From Olleya aquimaris (lineage in GTDB: Bacteria; Bacteroidota; Bacteroidia; Flavobacteriales; Flavobacteriaceae), in assembly GCF_003259525.1 (NCBI RefSeq), contig NZ_QLLO01000007.1:83916-147915 (forward strand): DNA of 64,000 bases, in the 5' to 3' direction. Position 1 is the first letter of the stretch; each line of letters starts with the position of its first letter. Position numbers and translations under genes: made by a program. Shown one piece after another: positions 44,541-53,443 of this stretch. Below the pieces are notes generated by a model that searched no databases, was not told where the DNA came from, and was given only the letters and a program-made list of their open reading frames with translations.

Positions 44541-45374
44541 CTAGTACATGATTTGTAATCCATTAATATCATCAATTCCAAACTCTCCATCTTCGTTACT
44601 ACTAAAGCAAGCTAGCATTACAGAGTTATTAGGATCATTACCACCTAAATCAATAGCTCCAATAGACCCTTCTCCTTCATTTACATTTTGACCACAACTA
44701 GCTCTATTAAACCAATCTGTATGTCTAAATCCTACAGAGTGACCAATTTCATGTGTAATAACATGCTCTACAACATTAGTATCATAATTATCTAAACCAT
44801 AAATCTGAACAAATTTGTAAGGGTTACCATTACTTGGAAAACCTGCAGATCCACCTGCTCCAGATTGATTAGGGTTATGATACACTACCATATCTTTATT
44901 AGAGTAATTAGTACCATAAGATAATTGGAATGAAATAGACACACCACTTAAGGCATTGTAATTATTTACAGCCCATTGCAAAGCAGTTCTTTCTTTGTTA
45001 GAAAGCCCATATCCGCCACCACCTGTGTAGCCAATAATAGTAATGGTTTTACCTTGAGACACTAAATTGTTGGTACGGTAATTTCGACCATTTTCAGAGA
45101 CTTCATCAAGTGCTAAAATTTCTTCTTCACTCATATAAATATCTCCTTCCATTTCTATCATCTCTTTGGTAGTTCCATCTGGTAGGTAATAATCAACTAA
45201 TTTTACATTATTAGTGTTTATCTGTGCATTTGCTAATTTTTCTATAAGTTCTGCAGAGACTTCTTTTGTTTGGGACATTTCTTCGTCTGTAATACTACTT
45301 TCGTCTTTTTGACAAGATTGTAACCCTAAAATAAAACATAGGCTAGCTAAAGCCATAAATTTAATTTTCTTCAT
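44541..45374 (-). CDS. M57-type HEIGH zinc metalloprotease lipoprotein
   Basis: 277 aa. Lipobox LGLQSCQKD (Cys21), a pro-like N-terminal part (about 22-105), then a metzincin-like catalytic domain with HEIGHSVGFRH (208-218), the HExxHxxGxxH zinc motif, followed by TDWFNR. Two cysteines flank the active site region. It belongs to the M57/dual-action HEIGH group of Bacteroidota. Probably a cell-surface protease; its target is unknown. Confidence 0.9.
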   Translation of the reverse strand: MKKIKFMALASLCFILGLQSCQKDESSITDEEMSQTKEVSAELIEKLANAQINTNNVKLVDYYLPDGTTKEMIEMEGDIYMSEEEILALDEVSENGRNYRTNNLVSQGKTITIIGYTGGGGYGLSNKERTALQWAVNNYNALSGVSISFQLSYGTNYSNKDMVVYHNPNQSGAGGSAGFPSNGNPYKFVQIYGLDNYDTNVVEHVITHEIGHSVGFRHTDWFNRASCGQNVNEGEGSIGAIDLGGNDPNNSVMLACFSSNEDGEFGIDDINGLQIMY

Positions 45375-45606
45375 TTTGATTTGAATTTTAAATTAATAAA
45401 TGGTTTGCTTTACGTAAAATGTTTCACACAAATTTAAAAGTTAGTTTAAGGAATTTGCTATTAATCTTATGTGAGATAATTATCAGGTTAAAGATAATTA
45501 ATTGTAAAATTAGTTTGTTGTGGTTTTAACCGCAAACAGTAGGATTACGAGTTTTTTTCTGTTAAAATTTTATGTTATTCGTCGAAAATTTTAAAGAAGA
45601 AATTGT

Positions 45607-46446
45607 TTAGTCTTTATTAAACTTAAGGGCTACCCAATTATTTCTTTTTAAAGTGTCTTTTAAAAATAGCTGATGAGCATTACATTCTTTTTCTATTAAA
45701 GGAATATCTGTATCATAAAAACCACTTAAGTACAAGCTACCCTTTGGATTTAAACAAGCTGCATAGGTTTTAATATCGTTTAAAAGGATATTACGATTAA
45801 TATTAGCAATTACTACATCGTACTTTTTACCGGTTAATAAAGAAGCATCTCCTTCTGAGACCGAAATGTGTTTGCAATTATTACGTTCTACATTTTCTAA
45901 ACTATTTAGGTAACACCAATTATCTATATCTATAGCATCTATTGCGTTAGCGCCTTTCATCTCTGCTAAAATTGCAAGTACTGCAGTACCGCAACCCATA
46001 TCTAAAACAGATTTGTCTTTAAAATCATTTTTTAGGATATGCTGTATCATCATGTGTGTGGTTTCATGATGTCCTGTACCAAAACTCATTTTTGGCTCTA
46101 TAATTATTTCGTATTGTGTATCAAACTGGTCATGAAATGGTGCTCTAACTGCACAGATATCATCTACAACTATTGGATTAAAGTTTTTTTCCCATTCTGC
46201 ATTCCAATTAGTTTGTTCAATGTCTTCATATGTGAAGGTTATTTCAAATTCGTTTGAATTTAAAATTTGGATATCTTCTAAAATATCTTCTCGCCACTCT
46301 TCTTTTTGGATGTAGGCTGTCACACCATCTTCAGTTTCTACAAAACTTTCAAAGCCAGCATAACCTAGTTCTGCTATTAAAATTTCGGTTGCTGGTTCTA
46401 TGGGTGTTACTTTAAAATAATATGCTATATATATATTATCTGACAT
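45607..46446 (-). CDS. prmA: Ribosomal protein L11 methyltransferase
   Basis: 279 aa. An N-terminal substrate-recognition part is followed by a SAM domain: PKMSFGTGHHETTHMMIQH, VLDMGCGTAVLAILAEMKGA (about 150-169), VIANINRNILL (the NPPY-like position). It trimethylates L11 residues. The conserved FGTGHHETT loop makes PrmA clear. Last gene of the tpiA cluster by synteny, but a spacer with a dispersed repeat separates it. Confidence 0.93.
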   Translation of the reverse strand: MSDNIYIAYYFKVTPIEPATEILIAELGYAGFESFVETEDGVTAYIQKEEWREDILEDIQILNSNEFEITFTYEDIEQTNWNAEWEKNFNPIVVDDICAVRAPFHDQFDTQYEIIIEPKMSFGTGHHETTHMMIQHILKNDFKDKSVLDMGCGTAVLAILAEMKGANAIDAIDIDNWCYLNSLENVERNNCKHISVSEGDASLLTGKKYDVVIANINRNILLNDIKTYAACLNPKGSLYLSGFYDTDIPLIEKECNAHQLFLKDTLKRNNWVALKFNKD

Positions 46447-46519
46447 GATTGATTATTGAATTACGAATTATGAATTACGATTGACTATTTACTAGCCTTA
46501 TATGTTTACCTAAAGCATT

Positions 46520-46636
46520 GGTTAGTGCGTTAGCGATAGTAGCGACATCCTTTTTTGTGCGCGCTTATGCGCAAAAAAGATATAGTGGATAGCGCGACCT
46601 TTATCCTGATCTTAAATCAGGATAAGGGTAACGCCC
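46520..46636. repeat. Dispersed repeat, GGGCGTTACCC family, copy 1 (minus orientation)
   Basis: On the minus strand: GGGCGTTACCC, a TTATCCTGAT / ATCAGGATAA hairpin, TCGCGCTATCCACTATA, a TTTTTTGCGC hairpin, ACTATCGCTAACGC. Core blocks are shared with 58992-59103. No ORF. Confidence 0.7.
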
Positions 46637-46648
46637 AAAATTTTATTT

Positions 46649-47398
46649 TTAAAATGAGTTGACTATGGCGTAAAAATCTTCTGCGTTAAGTGATGCGCCT
46701 CCAATTAATCCACCGTCTACGTCAGGTTTAGAGAAAATCTCTTTAGCATTTGCTGGTTTTACGCTTCCACCATAAAGGATAGTCATGTTATCTGCAACGT
46801 TGTTTCCGTATTGGTTTTCTAATGTTTTTCTGATGAATTTATGCATGTCTTGTGCTTGTTCTGGACTAGCAGTTTCACCAGTTCCGATTGCCCAAACAGG
46901 CTCGTAGGCTAAAACAATATTTTTGAATGCTGATGCGTCTAAATGAAACAGTGCATTTTTAATTTGAGCTTCTACAATTGCTTCTTCGTTTCCTGCTTTA
47001 CGGTCTGCTAACTCCTCTCCAAAACAGAAAATGACACGGATTTCGTTTGCTAATGCAGCATCTACTTTTTTGGCTAAAATTGCATCGTCTTCGTTAAAGT
47101 ATGCACGACGTTCTGAATGTCCTAAAATAACCGTTTGGATCCCAACACTTTGCAACATCTCTGCGCTAACTTCTCCTGTATAAGCACCATTTTTAGCAAA
47201 GTGCATATTTTGTGCTATCACTTCTATATCGTCTTGTCTTAACGCTTCAAACGCGTGCCATAAATTAGTGAAAGATGGCGCTATCATTACTTCTGCTTCA
47301 GACGTTTTTATTTGTTTTTTTAAATCAGAAATCAACATTTGTGTTTCTGATAATCCGTTGTTCATTTTCCAGTTTCCTGCTACTATGTTTTTTCTCAT
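46649..47398 (-). CDS. tpiA: Triose-phosphate isomerase
   Basis: 249 aa TIM barrel. Catalytic Lys11 in GNWKMN, His in ILGHSERR (about 93-100) and Glu in AYEPVWAIGTG (about 163-173); phosphate-binding YGGSVKPAN and GGLIGGASL at the end. It interconverts DHAP and GAP in glycolysis. Flanked by short dispersed repeats on both sides. Confidence 0.96.
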   Translation of the reverse strand: MRKNIVAGNWKMNNGLSETQMLISDLKKQIKTSEAEVMIAPSFTNLWHAFEALRQDDIEVIAQNMHFAKNGAYTGEVSAEMLQSVGIQTVILGHSERRAYFNEDDAILAKKVDAALANEIRVIFCFGEELADRKAGNEEAIVEAQIKNALFHLDASAFKNIVLAYEPVWAIGTGETASPEQAQDMHKFIRKTLENQYGNNVADNMTILYGGSVKPANAKEIFSKPDVDGGLIGGASLNAEDFYAIVNSF

Positions 47399-47402
47399 AT
47401 TA

Positions 47403-47422
47403 ATTCCTGCGAAAGCAGGAAT
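47403..47422. repeat. Palindromic repeat ATTCCTGC-N4-GCAGGAAT, copy 1
   Basis: Perfect 8-bp arms with GAAA between. Same element at 47523 and 56043. Confidence 0.7.
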
Positions 47423-47522
47423 CTCTGCTTTCTTATTGATTAAACTTCTTTTTTATTTATGACCTAACCTTACTAGTTAAGGTATTTGGTTTATTTTTTG
47501 ACTTTTAATTATCTACTAAGAG

Positions 47523-47542
47523 ATTCCTGCCTACGCAGGAAT
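47523..47542. repeat. Palindromic repeat ATTCCTGC-N4-GCAGGAAT, copy 2
   Basis: Perfect arms with CTAC between; abuts the 3' end of the ABC permease gene and may end its mRNA. Confidence 0.7.
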
Positions 47543-47543
47543 G

Positions 47544-48620
47544 TTATTCCAATTTAACCTTAGGATCCAACCACGTATAGATAATATCCACAAAAATATT
47601 AATTATAATGAAGAGTAACGCTATAATTAACACAGATCCCATAATTACTGGTAAATCTAAAGTGTTTAATGCATTAACAATTTCTTTTCCTAATCCGTTC
47701 CAACCAAAAATATACTCGACAAACACAGCACCTGCTAACATGCTAGCAAACCAACCAGAAATTGCTGTTACTACTGGGTTTAGCGCATTTTTAATAGCGT
47801 GTTTTTTTATTATTTGAAACTCGGATAAGCCTTTTGCTCTTGCTGTTCTGATATAATCTTGATTAAATACTTCTAATAAAGAATTACGCATTAATTGAAT
47901 TACGACTGCTAATGGTCTAATCCCTAATACGATTGCTGGCAGAATAAGGTTTTTCCATTTAATGTGCATTTTTTCTCCAAAATCATCTAATTCGTAAAGG
48001 CTACCTGTCATTTCTAAATTTGTGTATTTATGTAAGATAAACCCAAATATCCAAGCAAATAAAATGGCACTAAAAAAGGAAGGCACACTCATACCTAAAG
48101 TGCTAAATATTTGTATGCTTTTATCAATTATCGTATCTTTTTTTAATGCTGAAACCACGCCTAATACCATGCCTAATACCATTGCAATTATAATTGCTGT
48201 TACTGCTAATACAAAGGTGTTTGGTAAGGTTTCTGCTAAAACCTGACTGACTTTTTTACCTTGTTTGGTAAAAGATTCGCGTAAATAAGGAAACTTTAAT
48301 ACTGTAATTGTATTTCCTATTGAAAACAGTGATTTTGCAGAATATTTATTCTGACTTAAATACGTGTAATCTCCTTCTGTTTTAGAGTGAAAAGATAGTG
48401 GTGATAAATCGTTTAAATAATATAAATACTGGGTTGCTATTGGTTGATCAAAGCCATACTTTTTTTTGACGATGGCTAACTGCTTACTATCTTCATTTTG
48501 ACCTAACATCATTTGTGCTGGGTCACCTGGTAAAACACTAAATAATAAAAATATAACAGTGACTACTCCAAATAAAGTGAGTAATGCATAACCGATTTTA
48601 TTTAGTAAATAGTTTAACAG
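47544..48620 (-). CDS. ABC transporter permease, DppB/OppB type, probable CTG start
   Basis: The first ATG (48512) would give 322 aa, but the frame continues upstream to a stop at the DoxX gene's end and encodes LLNYLLNKIGYALLTLFG, then VVTVIFLLFSVLPGDPAQ. That is the first membrane helix and the conserved PGDP of DppB-type permeases. No ATG, GTG or TTG exists in that stretch; CTG at 48620-48618 gives the expected (M)LNYLLNK start and 358 aa. Residues downstream include the EAA loop AGAVFVEYIFGWNGLGKEIV. It should move peptides or similar solutes; the ATPase and second permease are not in the window. Start choice is inference. Confidence 0.8.
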   Translation of the reverse strand: MLNYLLNKIGYALLTLFGVVTVIFLLFSVLPGDPAQMMLGQNEDSKQLAIVKKKYGFDQPIATQYLYYLNDLSPLSFHSKTEGDYTYLSQNKYSAKSLFSIGNTITVLKFPYLRESFTKQGKKVSQVLAETLPNTFVLAVTAIIIAMVLGMVLGVVSALKKDTIIDKSIQIFSTLGMSVPSFFSAILFAWIFGFILHKYTNLEMTGSLYELDDFGEKMHIKWKNLILPAIVLGIRPLAVVIQLMRNSLLEVFNQDYIRTARAKGLSEFQIIKKHAIKNALNPVVTAISGWFASMLAGAVFVEYIFGWNGLGKEIVNALNTLDLPVIMGSVLIIALLFIIINIFVDIIYTWLDPKVKLE

Positions 48621-48631
48621 TGGAAATGAAA

Positions 48632-49945
48632 TTAAGATTTAGTAATGATACTCATTAATTTAGAATAAGACTTATTATCTGATTTATTAATAGAATCTAA
48701 CGCATTACCTTCTAAAACTTTACTTACAACATTAGCAACTTTAATATTATCTTCTTTAACAGCCATAAATTGATCCCTTGTTACAATAACATTGTCGATT
48801 ACATAAACTACTCCATCATCTGTAACTATTGGTTCTGGTCGTTCTACTTTAGGCAACTCTAGCTCGTCAATATCATTCCAATGTACTTTTTGGATAATGG
48901 TTCCCTTTTCTAGTTTTAATATTCCTGGATTAGAGCGCACAATGGTTTTTAATGCAGTTTCATCACAGAAATAATACTCATAACCTAATTGGTATTGTTG
49001 CTTTACTGCTTCAGATTCTTCTGGTCCTGAAGCTGTTAAACCAATTACATCATAACCATTAGCTAATGCTTTGTCAGCTGCTACTTTTACAGCTTTTAAG
49101 CCTTCCGTTTCGGCTTTAGCCAAATTATAATTGACAATTAGTAAAACATGGTTTCTATTTAAAATATCTTCGGTAAAATCTTCGCCATCTTTTTCAATAG
49201 AAAAATCATGAATTGGAGGCTCATAACCTTCAGAAATGGTTTTGGTAGTTACACCAACATATTTACCAGGAGACTCCGGATAAGACCCATCTGTTATGTA
49301 TTGTTTTTCTGTTCCGTTTTCGTTAAAGGTCCATGTGTATTCAATAACTGGTTTTGGAGCATCATCTGGAATTATCATTTTATCTGTAATGTTATTACCA
49401 ACCTTAAATGGTCTAAAATCTATGGTTGGTAAGTGCATTAACACATGATATGCAAATCCTAAGCAAGCAATAAAACTTAATAATGAAATGATAGTAGTGG
49501 TTAACTTACCAAAGAATGGTTTGATATATTTTATTCCGAAGAAAATAATTAAAATCATAATTAGTAAAACCACGTCTTTACCGAAGCTTTCCCATGGATC
49601 CATCTTCATTGCATCTCCAAAGCATCCACAATCTTTTACTTTATCATAATATGCCGAATAAAAAGTTAAGAACGTAAAAAATACAATCATTAACAAAAGG
49701 CTCCAAATTGTAAATTTGGGCTTATATCCAATAATTAAAAAGACACCTAAAAGTACTTCTAAAACGACTACAATTATTGAAATACCAAGAGCATACGGAA
49801 TTAAAAATGGTAAGTCTAAAACGGTTGGACCAAAATATTCTTCTAATTTAAAAGCAAACCCAATTGGGTCGTTAAGCTTTATAAATCCTGAAATGATAAA
49901 AAATATACCAACAAATATTCTTAAAAAACCTACTATATATTTCAT
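48632..49945 (-). CDS. DoxX/MauE-like membrane protein with C-terminal thioredoxin-like domain
   Basis: 437 aa. Four membrane helices in the first about 145 residues (ISGFIKLNDPIGFAFKLEEY at 18-37, VKDCGCFGDAMKMDPWESF with a CxC site), a fifth near 150-170, then an extracytoplasmic part with a thioredoxin-like fold (about 235-380) that lacks an obvious CxxC. It resembles the BT_3928-type proteins of Bacteroidota. Redox or envelope function is inferred. Its stop is 11 bp before the proposed permease CTG start, so the two are likely co-transcribed. Confidence 0.8.
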   Translation of the reverse strand: MKYIVGFLRIFVGIFFIISGFIKLNDPIGFAFKLEEYFGPTVLDLPFLIPYALGISIIVVVLEVLLGVFLIIGYKPKFTIWSLLLMIVFFTFLTFYSAYYDKVKDCGCFGDAMKMDPWESFGKDVVLLIMILIIFFGIKYIKPFFGKLTTTIISLLSFIACLGFAYHVLMHLPTIDFRPFKVGNNITDKMIIPDDAPKPVIEYTWTFNENGTEKQYITDGSYPESPGKYVGVTTKTISEGYEPPIHDFSIEKDGEDFTEDILNRNHVLLIVNYNLAKAETEGLKAVKVAADKALANGYDVIGLTASGPEESEAVKQQYQLGYEYYFCDETALKTIVRSNPGILKLEKGTIIQKVHWNDIDELELPKVERPEPIVTDDGVVYVIDNVIVTRDQFMAVKEDNIKVANVVSKVLEGNALDSINKSDNKSYSKLMSIITKS

Positions 49946-49962
49946 AATTGTAATTAAATTTC

Positions 49963-49987
49963 AAATTCCAAAAGCAAAATTCCAAAA
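49963..49987. repeat. Left TTCCAAAA repeat flanking the four-helix-bundle gene
   Basis: Two AAATTCCAAAA units, inverted with respect to 50346-50377 and 51063-51097. Confidence 0.6.
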
Positions 49988-50003
49988 CCACTCATCTTAA
50001 AAA

Positions 50004-50344
50004 TCATTTTAATTTGTTTAATATAGCTGAGAGTATTTTTCTAATTTAGTTTGCTTCTGTTATTAATGTTTCTATTCTTTTTGATTCTGCTTTATTTAAA
50101 TCTTTCAAAAGCTTCAGCCAATATTCACTTTCTTTGGCTTCTTTTCTTGAAATTTTAAGTCCTTATCTCCTAGTTTTTCATTTCCTTCAATATAATTAGC
50201 TCCAACTGAACCTGATGACCTTACTAATTGTTTACCATCCTCAATATTAGAAATTGATTTACTTAAATCCCTAACTAAAAACCTACAATCCCTTGCAAAC
50301 TCATAAGTCCTATCTTCCAGATTAAACGTTTTGTTTGAATTCAA
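50004..50344 (-). pseudogene. Four-helix-bundle (S23/IVS-type) protein, frameshifted
   Basis: The N-terminal part is open from a TTG near 50344 (FNLEDRTYEFARDCRFLVRD, then QLVRSSGSVGANYIEGNE), the usual start of the 23S-IVS four-helix-bundle family. After LGDKDLKF the frame shifts near 50150; the expected ISRKEAKESEYWLKLLKDLN continues in another frame, meets a TAA at 50046-50048, and the remainder (IRKILSAILNKLK) runs to 50004. At least two lesions, so it is decayed. The loss falls between two AAATTT-like stretches, which suggests a slippage deletion. Confidence 0.8.
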
Positions 50345-50345
50345 C

Positions 50346-50377
50346 TTTTGGAATTTAGTTTTTGTTATTTGGAATTT
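50346..50377. repeat. Right TTGGAATTT repeat flanking the four-helix-bundle gene
   Basis: Two TTGGAATTT units separated by about 13 bp. Overlaps the stop codon of the DUF1599 gene. Confidence 0.6.
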
Positions 50378-50915
50378 ATTGTTCAGTTAAATGAATCATC
50401 GCAAATACCGCATAGTTTATCATATCTTGGTAATTAGCATCAATCCCTTCGCTAACAATAGTTTTTCCTGAGTTATCTTCAATTTGCTTTACACGCAATA
50501 ATTTTTGTAAAATTAAGTCGGTTAAACTGCTTACTCGCATATCTCTCCAAGCTTCACCATAATCATGGTTTTTGTCTTGCATGAGTTGTTTAGTCGTTTT
50601 AACTTCTGCATCATATAATTTAATAGCTTCATCTACCTCTAAATCAGGCTGCTCTACAACGCCTTTTTTGAGCTGAATTAAAGCCATAATACAATAGTTA
50701 ATGATGCCAATAAATTCGCTTTGCTCACCTTCATCTACTTTACGCACATCGTTTTGTTGTAAGCTTCTAATACGTTGGGCTTTTATAAAAATCTGATCGG
50801 TTAAAGATGGTAAACGTAAAATGCGCCAAGCACTTCCATAATCAGTCATTTTATTAATAAAAAGGTCGCGACACGTTTTTATTACAGCATCGTATTGTTT
50901 TGAAGTATCTTGCAT
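50376..50915 (-). CDS. DUF1599 protein, internally duplicated
   Basis: 179 aa made of two related halves: INKMTDYGSAWRILRLPSLT (about 17-36) and MQDKNHDYGEAWRDMRVSSL (about 111-130), each followed by a helix with K(A/L)xR(I/V)(R/K). The family has been linked to nucleotide-related alpha-helical folds, without a known activity. It sits divergent from folP with the DoxX gene downstream, a common order in Flavobacteriaceae. Confidence 0.85.
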   Translation of the reverse strand: MQDTSKQYDAVIKTCRDLFINKMTDYGSAWRILRLPSLTDQIFIKAQRIRSLQQNDVRKVDEGEQSEFIGIINYCIMALIQLKKGVVEQPDLEVDEAIKLYDAEVKTTKQLMQDKNHDYGEAWRDMRVSSLTDLILQKLLRVKQIEDNSGKTIVSEGIDANYQDMINYAVFAMIHLTEQ

Positions 50916-51062
50916 AAATGATTTACTATGAATTGAAATTTGTGTAAATTTCGTTTAAATAGTTTAAAGTTCAAAAGTTGAAAGTTGAAACTTTTAAAAA
51001 CAAGTCTAAAGTTAATCCTTTATCTTTATTTTTGAGCTTAAATTAACTAATTTCCATTTTTG

Positions 51063-51097
51063 TTTTTTGGAATTTAGGCTTTGATTATTGGAATTTT
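51063..51097. repeat. Solo TTGGAATTT repeat before folP
   Basis: Two TTGGAATTT units with almost the same spacer as at 50346-50377. It lies just before the folP ATG. Confidence 0.6.
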
Positions 51098-51104
51098 AAA
51101 AATT

Positions 51105-51932
51105 ATGACAATTAATTGTAAAGGCAAACTTATTGATTTAAGCACTCCAAAAGTGATGGGTATTTTAAACGTCACACCAGATTCTTTTTATGATGGAGGA
51201 CGTTATAAAGACGAAACCTCAATTTTAAATCAAGTCGAATCTATGCTTCAAGAAGGTGCGACATTCATAGATGTTGGTGCTTACAGCTCCAGACCTAATG
51301 CGCCTTTTGTGTCTGAAGACGAAGAATTGCAACGACTTTTACCTATTATTAAGTTGTTAGTTAACAAATTTCCTGAAAGCACCATTTCTGTAGATACCTT
51401 TAGAAGCAATGTAGCTAAACAAAGCATCCAAGTTGGAGCAGCTTTAATTAACGATATTTCTGCTGGTTTACAAGACCAAAACATGTTGCAAACAATTGCT
51501 AAATTACAAGTCCCTTACATCATGATGCACATGTGTGGTACACCACAAACCATGCAAATACTTACGGATTATGATGATTTAATAAAAGATATTAATCTTT
51601 ATTTTTCAGAGCGCATTGCAAAAGCACGCGGTTTAGGAATTATCGATTTAATTCTAGATCCTGGATTTGGCTTTGCAAAAACAACCAAACAAAATTTTGA
51701 ATTACTCAACAATTTTGAATTACTAAATATTGCAGATTTACCTTTACTTGCTGGTGTGTCCAGAAAATCTATGATTTACAAAACACTAAACACTTCAGCT
51801 ACTGAAGCCTTAAACGGAACTACTGCTTTACACATGGTTGCCCTACAAAAAGGTGCAAAAATTTTACGTGTTCACGATGTTAAACAAGCTCAAGAATGCA
51901 TCACACTTTATAATCAACTTCATGCTGAATAG
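51105..51932 (+). CDS. folP: Dihydropteroate synthase
   Basis: 275 aa from ATG 51105; the extension to TTG 51081 runs through a repeat and is rejected. Motifs: PKVMGILNVTPDSFYDGGRY, DVGAYSSRPNA, ISVDTFRS, NDISAG, DPGFGFAKTTKQNFELL and a C-terminal (I)LRVHDV. It joins p-aminobenzoate to the pterin pyrophosphate in folate synthesis and is the sulfonamide target. Overlaps the next gene by 11 bp. Confidence 0.95.
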   Translation: MTINCKGKLIDLSTPKVMGILNVTPDSFYDGGRYKDETSILNQVESMLQEGATFIDVGAYSSRPNAPFVSEDEELQRLLPIIKLLVNKFPESTISVDTFRSNVAKQSIQVGAALINDISAGLQDQNMLQTIAKLQVPYIMMHMCGTPQTMQILTDYDDLIKDINLYFSERIAKARGLGIIDLILDPGFGFAKTTKQNFELLNNFELLNIADLPLLAGVSRKSMIYKTLNTSATEALNGTTALHMVALQKGAKILRVHDVKQAQECITLYNQLHAE

Positions 51933-52614
51933 AGTACTACTTATAGGATGTCTATTTTTATTGATTTCCTGTGGAAATGAAAAAATACTGCAATTACCAG
52001 AAATACAAAATGCAGAAATCACTAAGGTTTTAGACGTCTCTCCTGCTTATATTTTTTATGATGAAACTAAAGAAGATAGTGTCGAGTTAAACCGAAAAAA
52101 CTTAATTATTTCTACCAATTGGTTGGTTAATGTTGATAAACGTTTGACTTTAGAGCAAGCCTTACCATCTATTATCAAGCTACAAGATAAAAAACGAAAT
52201 GCGACAATGCATAAAAACAAAAACGCACGTAATTACTATACTTGTAATGATACTAGTATTAAAAATTTAGGGTTTATTGATTTTACTGAAACAGATTATA
52301 TTCAAGAATCACCTTTCGATTATTATGCTAAAATCTCAAAAACCTCATTACCACCTAAGGTGTATGTTACAATTATTGATGATTTTTCAATTGAATTAAC
52401 TACAAATACAATAGATTTCAAAATTATTAAAACAACTAAAAATGATTTGATTAATGAAATTAATTTAATAACAAATTCGACTAAATTAAAATTAGAAATC
52501 ATTTTAAATTTTAATAAAAATTTAAGTTTTCAAGACTATATCACAATAAAGTCTGAATTATTGAAACTAAAAAAAGATTCAATTTCATTTAGTGACACTG
52601 AATTCATTTATTAA
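51922..52614 (+). CDS. Lipoprotein of unknown function between folP and cdaA
   Basis: 230 aa from ATG 51922, which gives a clean lipoprotein signal (LLIGCLFLLISCGNEK). The frame can be extended upstream but only inside folP. The mature part is Lys/Asn-rich with a beta-like core (VYVTIIDDFSIELTTNTIDF). No family recognised. It overlaps folP and is followed after 35 bp by cdaA, so the three probably form an operon. Confidence 0.7.
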   Translation: MLNRVLLIGCLFLLISCGNEKILQLPEIQNAEITKVLDVSPAYIFYDETKEDSVELNRKNLIISTNWLVNVDKRLTLEQALPSIIKLQDKKRNATMHKNKNARNYYTCNDTSIKNLGFIDFTETDYIQESPFDYYAKISKTSLPPKVYVTIIDDFSIELTTNTIDFKIIKTTKNDLINEINLITNSTKLKLEIILNFNKNLSFQDYITIKSELLKLKKDSISFSDTEFIY

Positions 52615-52649
52615 CCCAATTTTACTAAATTTACCAAAACCGCATTTAC

Positions 52650-53441
52650 TTGGAGATATTTAATGACATTTTAAAATTTAGCTTGATTGACATTATTGAT
52701 GTGGTCTTAGTAGCACTACTTCTCTATTATGCCTACAAACTAGTTAAAGGGACTGTTGCCATAAATATTTTTATAGGTATTGTAGTGATTTACTTTATCT
52801 ATTTAACGGTTGAAGCTTTACAAATGGTGTTACTCACCAAAATATTAGGTGGTTTTATTAGTGTTGGTTTTATTGCTTTAATTATAGTATTTCAACAGGA
52901 AGTTAGAAAGTTTTTATTAATGATTGGCTCGACTAACTTTTCAACTAAACGTGGCTTTTTAAAACATTTAAAATTTTTACAAACCGAAGGGATTTCAACG
53001 TCAATTACAGATATAGATGCTATTATCTCTGCTTGTAACAAAATGAGTAGTTCAAAAACTGGTGCTTTAATAGTATTAGAACGCAATAATAATCTTGACT
53101 TTTTAGTCAGTACTGGTGACGAGATGAATATTAAAGTCACACAACCCATTATAGAAAGTATCTTTTTTAAAAATAGTCCCTTACACGATGGTGCTATTAT
53201 TATCCAAGACAATATCGTTAAAGCGACGCGTGTAATTTTACCCGTAAATAACGAAAAGACTATTCCGCAACGCTTTGGATTGCGTCATCGTGCTGCAGTT
53301 GGTGTAACAGAACGTACAGATGCAATTGCGATTGCTGTGAGTGAAGAAACTGGACAGATTTCGTGTTTTAGAAATGGTGAATTCCTACCGTTTAAAGATA
53401 CGACAGAGTTGGCTGAGATTTTAAAGAAAGATTTGGATTAA
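52650..53441 (+). CDS. cdaA: Membrane diadenylate cyclase CdaA
   Basis: 263 aa with a TTG start at 52650; no in-frame ATG fits, and the N-terminus MEIFNDILKFSLIDIIDVVL matches the family. Three membrane helices (about 14-31, 36-55, 68-85), then the DAC domain with LHDGAI (DGA 180-182) and GLRHRAA (RHR 212-214), which bind ATP. It makes c-di-AMP from two ATP, a messenger for osmotic and wall balance. The folP neighbour is frequent in Bacteroidota. Confidence 0.92.
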   Translation: MEIFNDILKFSLIDIIDVVLVALLLYYAYKLVKGTVAINIFIGIVVIYFIYLTVEALQMVLLTKILGGFISVGFIALIIVFQQEVRKFLLMIGSTNFSTKRGFLKHLKFLQTEGISTSITDIDAIISACNKMSSSKTGALIVLERNNNLDFLVSTGDEMNIKVTQPIIESIFFKNSPLHDGAIIIQDNIVKATRVILPVNNEKTIPQRFGLRHRAAVGVTERTDAIAIAVSEETGQISCFRNGEFLPFKDTTELAEILKKDLD

Positions 53442-53443
53442 AT

